From the NCBI GenBank assembly GCA_034670405.1, contig JAXDDX010000005.1, positions 9,990,001 to 10,054,000 on the forward strand: a stretch of 64,000 bases of DNA. The letters are read 5' to 3'. Shown here piece after piece: positions 47,101 to 59,800 of the stretch. A program made the translations under genes and the position numbers. Position 1 is the stretch's first letter. The number at the start of each line of letters is the position of its first letter. Source of the stretch: Hoplostethus atlanticus. Taxonomy: Eukaryota > Chordata > Actinopteri > Trachichthyiformes > Trachichthyidae. The notes under the pieces were generated by a model. That model ran no database searches. It was not told the origin of the DNA and worked only from the letters and a program-made list of their open reading frames with translations.

Positions 47101-49104
47101 GATTTAGAACTTTTTACCTTTTTTTTTTCATTTTGTGGTGATTGTGGTGGTGCACCACAGATGAGCCTATGTACACTGGCTTGTCTTTCACTGAAACACT
47201 CAAATTAATTCACATATTCTGTGATTTTGGACAAATCAGCATATACCTCACATATACCTCACAGCATATACCTCACAAAGCCACAACCAGAGAACAGGCT
47301 CTAATCTGTGACACAGTCAAGAAACTAAACCTAGAGCCATTACATTGACTTCGAATTGGAATAATATATGTGCCATTAATGTAATAATAAATAATTATTA
47401 CTGTAACAGGAAGGTAACATTTATTGCATTAATGGGGTCTATTACATTTCGGTTTTCAGAGATGTAATTGAATTGAACTGATAATGTTATAATCGTCAAA
47501 ATTCAATACATAACTGTCACTCATTTGTTTTAATCTTTTTAACTATGGTGCTCCATCTAAAAAGTAAATATGTATGGAAGAGGTCCTCTGGTGATAATTA
47601 TAAATGGCTTACTTTGCCTGATCTTTTCTTTAGCATTATACTCAAATACTCGCATTATCAATAGGCTTTATGTAGCATAGTATTCTCCATTGTGACCTGC
47701 CACACTGATCTTTCCATTTCTACCAGTCGGATTGCTTCAATGGTCAGCTGGTCCACTTAGACTCATGTAATTCTGAGAATTCAATGCCTCAGAATGAATC
47801 AGGGCAAATTCTCAATGTAGTGGCTTGAAAGTAGAAAGTGAGATGTTACATTGGAACCAAGTGTTGAAATGATAAGCAACTGAACATTAAGTCTTGTGGG
47901 CTCACCACCTGCAAAGTGAAGGGGGGAGCCTGAGCTAGTGCAGAAGGTTGAAAGGGACGAGCTAGATATGGTTGGGCTCACCTCCACGCACAGTTCTCAC
48001 AAGTTAGCTGTTGCACAGTTGGAGCTTGTCCTGGTGGACAAGAGGGTTGCTTCAATCTTTGCTGGGAACACCTGGTGGAGGACTGTCTGGAATGATTTCA
48101 GCTCTCACTTCCAAATTCTCAAGTATCCCAGAGGAGGTTGTGGACATGAAGTCAGAATGGACTCTGTTTGTAACCTCTGTCATTGAAGCAGCTGCTTAGA
48201 GCTGTGGCCCAAAGGTTGTCAGTGCCTGTCATGGTGGCAACCCAAGAACCCAATGGTGGACACTGGTGGAGAGGGGGAATGTCAAACTGAGAGATGCTGG
48301 CAGGCCAAAAGGTTGCAGCTGCTGTAGTTGCAGAAGCGAAAGTCATAAAGAGAGGAGTTAAGAGAGGCCATGATGAATGACTTTGGGGAGGTTCTGGAAA
48401 TCCATTTGGTGACTCAGTAGGGGAACGCAGGATATCACCCAGGTTGTTCTCAGCATGGGTGGGGAAACGCTGATCGTGACTGGGAACATTGCAGGAAACA
48501 TTCTGAGAAACTCCTAAACCCAAAGACATTCTCTGTTCAGGAGGCAGTGCTGGAAGATTCAGGAGGGTCTGAGCCCACGTCCTTGGCAGAGGTCACTGGG
48601 ATGGTTAGAAAGCTCTTTAGTGGCAAGGTGCCAGGGGTGGATGAGATCTGTCCTGAAATGCTTAAGGCTCTGGATATTGTTGGGGTGTTGTAGATGGAAT
48701 GTCTCTTCAGTTCCTTTGGAAGAGTTCCCAAAATCTACAGATAATAGCCACTTAGGTTTTATGTTTGTTAAAATAGTGTAACCTCTCAGAATTTATGAAC
48801 TTGTATAAATGTATTTAAAGCTTCAGTAGCCAAGTTTGAAGGAACACAGGAAGACGAACGCACGGAGTGGGGGCACATGGCCTGTGGGTCCCACTTTAGG
48901 CAGCAAAGGTTTCTAAAGAATCAGTCTGGTAAAGGGGTGTTTAATATGTTGCATATAGCCTATTGATAATTCAAGTATTTGAGCGTTATGCTTAAGCACT
49001 ATGATGTAAGTAATGTAAGTAAGAGTGTAAGCCATTTATAATAATCACCAAAGACCGCTTCCATGCATGTTCATTCTTTTTTTAGATGCAGCACCATAGC
49101 TAAT

Positions 49105-49176
<72 letters not shown>

Positions 49177-50753
49177 TGTGTGTACGTGTACGTGTACCTC
49201 AGAGCTACCCCATTCCAGGCTGATATTGTCCTTCTTTGCTCCCTGTTATAAAACCATCTCTTTTTTATTTGATCTGCTCTTTTACTTCGAGTTCAGACAA
49301 GCACAAATTCTGTACAGTCCCATGGCACATTCATGGTTTTGCAAGCTACAGCTAGTTAGCTAAAAATTATTTCAAAAATGTGTAATATATTATATACGTA
49401 TATATATAATATAATTATTTGTAAATACCTAAATATCAGCCATAATCTATGTCACATAGTGTGTTGAATTGTGACCAAAAAGTATTAGCTTTTTGGTTGA
49501 TAAATGTATTTCCAATGGTTTACACTGAACAAAACATAACAATGGCATACATTCAGCTTAACAAAGGAGATATATCTTCAGATGTTGACATGAGTAGTAA
49601 AAGGCAGAATAGAGTGAATATGAGAAAAGGATTGCGATAGTTTGTTGGGTTTCTTTTACAATAAAACAAGTAGAACTTAATTTCTTTAAACGGTGAAGTT
49701 TGATAATGAAGTGTGTGATGCCTGACTGAATGACCTGAATTTGCCTCTTGATGCCCATGGCACTGTTGCCACAGGGATACAAATATGCAGTCTAGTCAAA
49801 CACAATGGACATTGAGGTAGAAACATACTTACAAGTTAAATTCTGCTCATCAATGCCTAAAGCCCTCTCCAGATTACCATGAACAACGGTAATACAAGTC
49901 AGTCATCCATAGGGTTGGGACCCGAGGCCCAGTTACATTGATTGTTTCCAGGACCAACTGGATCAAAAGACGTTTGTGTTATTGATTGCCGCTATCAATT
50001 CCCAGTTTCAATTCCTTCTTTTTTTAAAATACAATTTTTAATCCACTATTCGCTCTCCATTCTTCTCTCATCTCTTTGTGTGTGTGACTGTGGGTATGTG
50101 GTCAGTTCTCTGCAACACGGGAGCAGTAGCTGAAGTGTATTGCAACATCGCAAATATGGCAAATGTGAGAAAGAAGATGAAGTCAGGTGTCAGGGGATTC
50201 ATGCCAGCAGGCAAAACTCTTTTCAAGTGGCTCCATATCCTTGTAAACGGTGATGCTACTCTACCCCACCACTGGTTGGAGTGATCATCATATATGGAAT
50301 CTTGTTAATCCAATGTTATAAAATCCACACAAAACACATTTTTTTGGGCCTCCTCACTTTGTGCAAAATGCCACCCTCAGATGGAAAGCTTCTAACTCTT
50401 TCTAGAGCTTTGTGCAATTGAGAGAACAGTTATTTTCCAATTGTGTGTTTTCGAAATGCAATATGTGAGTGGTTTTCATGATTCCAGTGGTCATGATTTA
50501 CTCATGGCACAGAAGAATTGAGAAAATGAAACCAGTGTTTCTGCAATGTTTTGTGAGTGGCAAAAGTCTGTAAGGTTAATTGAAAATGGTGTTCTGTGGT
50601 GCAGTAAGCTATGGCTGTCTGTATTCTTCAGTCTTCATAAGTTAACACACACATACACTGTTGCTACTGATACCCTGTGATCCTGATCGCTATGGTTCCA
50701 AGGATCTGTAAATCGTCTTCCCCATTAGCCAGCCCCAGCTGGTTGAGAGGGGG

Positions 50754-50832
<79 letters not shown>

Positions 50833-53800
50833 TGTGTGTCTGTGTGTCTGTGTGTGTTCCTTTGGGGATGTCTCTTACATTGAATTCTCAGTGCTGTGGT
50901 CTCTTTCTTTATCCCTCTTATCACTTCTAACTCATCCTCATTCCTCTCTGCCCCCCCCCCTCTATCTCATCCCTTCTACTAACACCCCCTGGCACCTGTT
51001 TTTCTTTAGCTCTCTCCCATCCACCCTCATTTTCTCCTCCCTTTAGCTTTTCCCTGTTATTCACTCCATCCACCTCATCTAATGACCACAGTGTAAATGT
51101 GTAACTCCATTCTGTCACCCTAAATTGTTTCAAAATGCAAAATGTAACACATTTTAATAATTAATTGCTTAACCAGCAATTGTCAAATAAACTGTAGAAC
51201 ACTGTTGTCTGCATAGGCCCAATGCCAGAGAGAGATGCACTTATCCCTCTTATACGTTGCCATTACTGATTACGTATACTAAACTGTGTCGGTCGGTACA
51301 GAGTGCTGATATTATTCATTACTTTGACTGTGTAGAATTGGATATAGACTTAGACCGTTAGTTTGGGGTCAGTGCATGAAAATAATTGAGATGTCATCCA
51401 CTTTTCTACATTAGAGAGAGCTAACATTCTTTTGTGTATTAAAATCACAGAAAAATAAGTGCCATTGAATTGCAGGTGTTGGAGATTACCAGTACCATAT
51501 TATTTTAGCCCAGTATGATATACCAGGTGTTGGTGCATTCCTATCTCCAATCTAGCTGAAAAGTCCCCAGCTCACACACCTTCTCCTTTTCCAGACTGAT
51601 GGACATGGCTCTGAGGACCATCATGCGGGTCATGTGGTTCGCCGGAGGCTTCCATTGGATGACTGTGAAAGGTCAAAGGGCATTGCCCACAGAAGCACCC
51701 ATCCTGACCCTGGCACCTCACTCCTCTTACTTTGACGCCATCCCAGTCACCATGACAATGGCCTCTATTGTCATGAAGGCCGAGAGCAAGGATATACCTC
51801 TCTGGGGCAGTAAGTAACACACAGACACACACACACACAAAGGTATATTGATACTATTCTTTCCCCGATGAATATGACACATATTATTATATAGGCAGCG
51901 AGCGAATGGGTAATCTGATGCCTTCAATCTAGAAACCTTTGATCTGATCCACAATGGCCTCGCAAAATCAGTTGGACAGGAGTCAAGGATGTCTCTGTAC
52001 GTAGGCAGAAGTTGTCATCCAAGCTTATTCACACGCGTATATGGGTTCACAAGAATGAACACTGAGTTGTTTCTCAGCTAGCCGTTGATTCCTAACAGAA
52101 ACAACCCTGGCAGCATGGTGGTCAGAAGCAGGTTTCTGTTTTTAGTTTTGTTATGTGTGTTTTGTAAAGTGCAAGCTCACAACTGTTAATGTGATTTTTG
52201 CTGCTATGTCAGTAAAATCATATGCAAGTAAGTGTGTGAATACACAAATACATGTACATGCCCTGATGGGGTGGGAGCAAAAGGTGCCCCTGATGAGTTG
52301 ATGCCAAGCATTTATTTTATACACATGTCTAGGCTACAAGTGAAACATCACGTAATGATGCTCTATAAAATGGTGTTCTTGAAAATAAAAGGTTATTAAA
52401 ATGAACTGAAGTTCACAGAATTTTACATCATTTTAGCATTGCTCTGCAGTAAAATGAGACGAGAAGAATGAATCTCATATTTCATAACATAATTGCATTA
52501 CTTAGTTATTTAGTGTGTTGTAAACAGTTGCTTCTTGTCATGGCACAAGATAAGACAAAAATATCACCATTTGTATCTCTGGCAATGCCCCTAATGCTCA
52601 TATTCTGTTTCTCTGTCTGTCTCTCTCTAAAACCTCTTAACCTTTCTCACTATGTTACCCATGTGCACACTCATTCTCTCTTTCTCTCTCACACACCGTC
52701 TTGCTGTGCTAAGGATTGTAAATCAATGCTGGTGTCAGCACGGTCTGCTGCTGGGCTCTAATTGTATCATTGCTGCTGATGGTTGAGGGAATCTGTGTTT
52801 TCCATCGGGGTTCAGTCTCCATTGGGTTACTTTGTTGGCTTCCTCCAAAGATGTCCTGTCTTGTTTACCAGGGACAGCCTTTTCAGTTTTTCTCACTCTC
52901 AGGCTTTCACATATTTTGGAAAATGTATTATTATGAAAAGCTATTTTGTTGCTGTTTTGTTTATTGTGACATTAATACCACCTAAACCTAATATCACCTA
53001 AACACTTACTGCCAGTGGTAGAGTTGATCTCACCAAATAGGAGGACCGTTCAAATAGCTGACCATGGTTATGGCTTGCCATGCATCACCCAATGCCATGT
53101 GCAGAGGACAAGTAGGCCTTGCTTAATTGCAGTCAATACACACATTACTCTCTGCTAAAAAACAAGTAGAGCCAACACACTGAGTTGTTCCAGCAGACAT
53201 TTGTTGTCCAAATAGTCCCGACTATTGATTGTTGTAGGTGTAACTAATTGCTTTGGTCAGGGTCTAAAAGTGCTTTTAGTGTTTTCTGTTCTAATTCTTC
53301 ACTTGCTTGCCAGATCCAGACCAGGTTGTCATACTGGTATCCCACCCCCATACTACTTTCCTTGCTTGATTCAGCAAGGAAACAAAGTGCAGGCAGTACC
53401 TAATGAACTGTGCTTTAGGTAATGGGTTCTACTTTTTTTGTACACTATGTATGTGACAAATAAACCTTTGAACTTGAACTTTAGTAGGGCCTTGTGGTGT
53501 TTTGGTCTTAATTACACTGCCAGCCTGACTGTAGATCCTATTAAATTAACTAGCTTGCCCACTCAGTTAGCTGTCATGTCACAGACCTAGCCGTTCATTC
53601 TACTGTCCCTGGCAGCAGGGCGTGAAAGGCCAAGGTGTGTGTTTTATTTTAGGCTGCCTTTTCCCTCCTCCTTCCTTGCCTAGTCAGTTATTAGCCACTT
53701 TGTTACAGCAGGGCCAAGTGAGGCTTGCCAAGGCCAATGATACTGCATCTCTACTTGGTTATAACACAGTTTTAAGTTGATACCATTTTTGGGAACCTTT

Positions 53801-56800
53801 GCTCATTGTCAAATTAGCATTACTCTCAACAGCATGCAATCCACTAAAAGTTGTTTTGAAGGAACTCAAATCAATAGGTATCAACTTAAAATGTGATGAA
53901 TAATGTTATTTATGGTATTATTTTGTTGTGTGCTCTCCCTGTACACTAGGCCAAAGTGAAAATGTCCATGCTCTCAGCATCATTCCCTGTTAAATAAAGG
54001 TCATCAATTAAAATGTCTATTCATCAACTACAATAGGAACCAGGCAGTAGGGCCTGGCCAAGCCAGTGGAATCAGAGTAAGTAAGCATTAAGGCCCCTGA
54101 TCAGCCACAGTGACGTACACTCTCTCAGGCTACTAGCTATAGCCCTAATCCCTTCCTGTTGGCAGACGGCACACAATTGGAATCAATCCCTCTGTACTTC
54201 TCTCTGCCTCACTCTCTTCTTTCTCCAACTTAGGTTGGCCTCACTCTCCTTTCCTCTCTCTCTTTCTCTCTGACAGGTTCTTTCTGCCTCTCTTTGTCTG
54301 TCAGAATATAGTCAGAGTCATTGCCCCCCCCTTAATTGTCTTCCTTCTACATTTTGTAAGTAGTAATATGATGTGCAAGAAAAAATCCTACCTGCATAGA
54401 CACAGCCCCTGCAAATACAGTTCTGGCCAAGATTATTAACACCCTTTAGAAAAATTAGTTGGAGGAAATAGATTCTCATTTGCAGTGTAATTCAACTCAC
54501 CTGTGACAGATTGCAGGTGCTCACATGGTATAAATGAACCAATTATCTATTTTAAAGTGATAAAACAGCCTGTTCTGCTTCCATGGTCTTCGGTGAAGAG
54601 AGAAGAGCTGTCTGACGATGTCAGAAAAACTGTTATCACCAAACCAAAGTGTTTACAGGGCAGGCCATCTCTAAAGACCTTGGTGTTCCTGTTTCAATTC
54701 ACAATGTTATTAAGACGTTTGCTGCTCATGGAAATGTTAAGAATCACGTGGTGGTAAGAGGAAAATTTATTTCAGATGTCGTAGGAGGTTGGTCCGAGCC
54801 ATTGAAAAAACACCTCGAATGACATCCAAAGATTTCGAGGCCGATCTGGAGAGGTCTGGGGTAATTATTTTATACTGATCAAGTAGAAATGTGAATACTT
54901 AATTTTGCCAATTGTCAAATTTTGACTGACAATGACACCTTTGGCTATCATATTGAAATTAATGGCAGGGGGAGTTATCTAGTTCACATTATTACAGATT
55001 ATTACATTTTTACAACTTGGTACGTATTAATGTAATTAAATCCTGTCGTGAAATTTATAAATATTTCACTATCGAGTAGCATTGTGCCATTTCTTATTTC
55101 TTGGTATTCATCCTTTTGCAGAGGACACATGTTCTTATTGAGTACTGGTTCACATTCATACAGTTACCACTTTGACACCTGGAAACTGTCCAGTACACCC
55201 ACAGTGTCCTACTGTTGGCCACTGAGCACCTCTATTGGAGTGATTTGGAATCAAGTGGCTTGTTCAAGGGCACCTTGACTGTACTGATTGATGGAGGGGA
55301 GAGCATTAGTCATTCCGCAGCCCGATTTTCTCAGCCAGGCCAGGGACTAAAACTGGCCACCTTCAAGTTCACAACTCATAACCTGGCATCACCCTGTCAA
55401 TGTTAGCACTGCTAGATGTGTCAGATTGTTTTACAGCCATGCTCCTCTCAGATGTTTATTGCTAAAGTGTTTTCAGTTCAGAGTAAGTTGACAGTGTTAC
55501 CACGTCCTGTCACAAGTAGAGGTAAAACACGTGCATTCTGGCATGTTGTACCAACTTCGAGTGAAAAGGTTTGACCTGATGGTTACAAATTATCACTGTG
55601 ATGTGCACTGTGCACCTAATTCTGCTCTCTCGCTCTGTCTCTCTCCTTCCTCTTCCTCCAGCCTTGATCAAGTACATCAGGCCAGTGTTTGTGTCACGGT
55701 CAGACCAGGACTCCAGGAAGAAGACTGTGGAGGAGATCAAACGCAGAGCCCACTCTGGAGGGGAATGGCCTCAGGTAAATAGAGTGGAGGGCAGAGAGAT
55801 CACGCTCACACAATGTTATTCACACATGGACAGGAACCGGTAGAACAGAGTGACACCACACACACAACGCTACTTTCACATCTCCACATGCGGACACAGA
55901 TACACACACATATGCATGCAAACCCTCATGCACACATACTTAAGCATACTTGCAGACACACAAGTGCATGCAGTTGTGTTTTCTTATATCTATACTCACA
56001 CACACATATAAACTGGTATGTACACACAAGCAACCCTTGATATAAATGCTTCCTTTATAGAAAACAGTTAAGTCTAAACTGACAAAATATTTCCTAAAAT
56101 CCCATAAAATATCTTTTCCCTGGTAGACCCCTGGTTAACATGTGTCTGTAATATGTCTACCATTTCCTCTCTTTCCTACAGATAATGATTTTCCCAGAGG
56201 GAACGTGTACCAATAGATCCTGCCTAATCACATTCAAGCCAGGTAAGGATTCTTCCTTTACTCTTCTCATCCAGCTTTCTTCTTTCCTTTGAAGGCACAG
56301 TGCCAACTTTACCCTTATCATCCACAGTGTGTCATACCTGAACCTTGACATTTCAGTGCAAAGAAATTATACATTGAATTAATGTCCAAATTAGCAGGAA
56401 ATATAGCATTCATTCTCAAGATCTCTTGAAAACAATTATCACAGGTTGGAAGCAGCCGCTTCCCTCTGGGTTTTTAAAACCTAATTCTTCATGGGGAGAC
56501 AATGTATATAGAATAAAAGCAATTACAAAATAGTAGTTGCAAAACAAGGGAGGTGACCAAAAATTTAAACAAAGTTTCATCAGCGCAGGTAGATCTGAAT
56601 TGTCTGCCTAAGCAAGCTATTCTGAAGAGGTTACCTGCACTCCCTTTGCCTCCGCTCTCCTGCCCTCTCTCTGCTTCCAGCTAAATGCACAAAAATATCA
56701 AGGCATGCGTGATTTAATTTCAAGGCAGGGTTTGGAAGGTTAGTTTCAAAACAGAATAATTTGTCTCATTTGTTTAAATAAAAAGTAGGTAGCTAACTTA

Positions 56801-59800
56801 TTGCACTTTTACCTTAGCACTGGTTATGCTCTTAGATGTTTAGGAAGGAAATGCACTTACTATTTCTGGTGATTAGTGGTTCTCTTGCCTACCTATGTTG
56901 AATGCTCTTATTGTAAGTCGCTTTGTATAAAAGCGTCTGCTAAATGACTGTAATGTAATGAAATTGCAGATTGATTATTACCTGTTGCTTAAATCTGTAA
57001 TCGCTAACCTAATCTGTGTGCCTTTTACTAAAAGTATTCTGAACTTGATCAAACATGTTTAGAATAGCTTTTGTTTACACAGAAATCTTTTTTCATCATA
57101 GTCCTGGGTCTTGAGTGTGTGGTTACAGCTATATGTGTCATTGTGTCTCTGTTGATGTTTTACTTGCTATTAGCAGTCACCTCTCAACTGACGCTATCCA
57201 CAAGATCTTTCCTGAACATATTTTGTTGTCTTGTAGGGGCGTTCATCCCAGCTGTACCAGTGCAACCTGTGCTGATTCGCTACCCAAATAAAATGGTAAG
57301 AAACTTAGTGTAGTGGATATCTCACTTACACAGCCTGGTTAGGGGATCTATTAACTGTGTCGGTCAAATGATAGAGCATGGTTGTAATACTACCAGGGTT
57401 AGTGCTGTGCTCTACTCGAGCTATACACTGAATGGAACCTCTAATTCTGTCAGTGTTCGCAGTTTGATTTACATTAGGGACAGCCATGCTAAAAATGTAT
57501 GCACTCACAGTTCTTGTCTGGTTCTGTAGGTGACACACATGTTTATGTTAGTGACAATAGACATCCTGGCTGGCTACTTAGTAACTGAACAGTTGACACA
57601 TAGCTTATGGCAAATTGCATACATGCATAGAAGCACTGCTTACACAGCAATGTGTCATATTATAAAATGCCAGAGTATGTGTTGTCTAGGCCAGGATGCT
57701 GGAAAGAAAACAAGGAACAAGTGACATTTCGTCCTGGTTGCAGAATATTGTACCAGCTTTTTACCCTCTAACAGATAAGCAAGCGGTCATGGGAGTTTGT
57801 AATCATGTCTATGTGTTTCGTGGATTTGGCCTGTGTTCCCCAGGGTATGTTGTGGGGTTGCTGGAGTATAGAGTTCCGGAGCTGCTGAGTGAGAGCTATT
57901 TTCACATTCTTGCCATTAAATCGTCCAAGGTGTGTGTTTGACTCAAAAGAATGCACCTCGTCCCTGTTAGTGATATTACTGGACAGGATATCAAGGTGCA
58001 GCTGAGGTCTGGAGAGTGTCCAGTTTGGTGACATTAGGATGTCATCTTTGTTGTTTGCAGATGATGTTGCCCTCATTGGACTGTCATCTGTGATGTGCAT
58101 CAGAGCAGTTTTCTACTGGTTGTGATGAGTGTCATCCCCTTTTGGGTCTTGGACCCTTGTTTCTTGGACACTTGTTTCTTCCATTTTAGTATGTATATAC
58201 CTGTGGCCAAAGAGCACCTTCTCTACCTAAGTTTTACTAAGGTACCCCATGTAGCACACTCTACCATTTTCTTTTTTTAGTTTATATTTTGCATTACTTT
58301 TCAAAAATGTGTTTTCCTAGCAACACATGTTCTCTCTACATGTACAGTGGATTACTCATGTTGTGAATTGATGTTTTGTCCCTCAAACAATCAGAAATGT
58401 GTTTAAAATTACAAATAATTTTTAATGTGTAAGTAATTGACGTTCTACAATTCAGTAATTAGCTTCAGTGATTTATTATTAATTATCCCTTTTCTCTGTA
58501 CAGGACACAATCACATGGACGTGGCAGGGGCCTGGAGCGTGAGTACATGATTTGTCACTTAATATTTGTCACTAACATAAACATGTGTGTTCCAATTTCC
58601 ACTAGCAGGTTAAGATAGACACAATTCCTGTATTTTCAGTCCTTTCTGCATTTTGCAATGTCTACATTGCAGTCCTGGTTTAATCTGGCAGTGTTTTAGA
58701 ACAGTCTGAATCTTCTTCAGGTCATCTTACAAAATCACCAGAGTTCTAGTGCCTCCCAAGAATAGTTTGTAGCCATGGTGCTGAGGCTAAATTTGGTTCT
58801 GGTTCACACTTATCAGGCCAATTAATTGGTCACACTCTTCACATCTAACTGAAGCTTAATGTAATCGGGAACAAACCTTGTATTCAGAATAACATGCTCT
58901 TAAAGAAGTAAGCTACACTATAAATGGGCAGAATAATCTCTGTTGTGCTGCTAGCCAACAATAGTTTTATTTTATTATTATTTTTTATTTTTTTCATCAA
59001 TACGGTTTTCTGTCCAGTTGAGTTGCATTCTTCATGTGTAAAAGGGACTCAATGTATTGGAAACAAAGCTTGTTTTCTTACCACACATACTTTTAGAGGT
59101 AAAAGACTGAATACTTTCAAATGTGGTAATAATGGTTTTGTTGTTGTTTTTCTAAAGAAAATGCACTGCAAATTGTATTTATTCACTCTTTTAAAATCCA
59201 AACACTGTGTACTATACTTAAAGCAACACCTTCTGTTATGTGTTGTAGTAACGATTGTGTTGTCTTTGATTACTTGGTCAAATTCCCCAAATCTCCAAAA
59301 AGTGCAGCCTACTGTACTGGAAATCATCCTTGCAGTCTGAACCACAACCACCACAATAGGAGCTTAGATAGACTGGAAACAGATTAGTCATGGCTGAGGG
59401 AGAAAGACTACCCTTGTTATCCCTCTTCACAGTGTCCTCAGACTGAGTTGCATTATGTCCTGTTTTGATTTGGCTTCCAATGTTCTGGTGGGTCTGAGTG
59501 CTGTTGGCCGCCGTCCCAGCCTAGCACAGCAGAACTATACCCTATCTGACTAGACTGACTGCAAACACACACAAACACTTTTATACAAGAACACAAAAGC
59601 ATATACACATATAAACAGACTTTTCCTTCCACGTGTTGCATAGTAAGCAGTAGACATCATCTGACTGTCTCCACACATGTGGGCACACACAGGAGCAAAC
59701 ACATACACAATCATCCCGGGGTCTGCCTTTCCAGTGTAGTACAGTAGCAATATAGCCTGTCTGTCATTCACACAGACACACACACGACTTTTCGATTTGT

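Larger units (their letters stand above)
43873..51594 (+). other. lpcat1 intron 2
   Basis: About 7.7 kb, the largest intron in the window. It holds an inverted-end element (43967-44393), a Harbinger element (44623-45494), a LINE fragment (about 47930-48700) and two long GT arrays (49108 and 50756). The rest is unique sequence with no extra exon recognised. Confidence 0.7.
51810..55661 (+). other. lpcat1 intron 3
   Basis: About 3.9 kb. It includes a possible LINE tail ending near 53480 (TGTATGTGACAAATAAACC), a Tc1-like fragment (54418 to about 54930) and a degenerate SINE-like repeat (about 55150-55400). Pyrimidine-rich stretches lie near 54195-54300. No additional exon seen. Confidence 0.7.
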
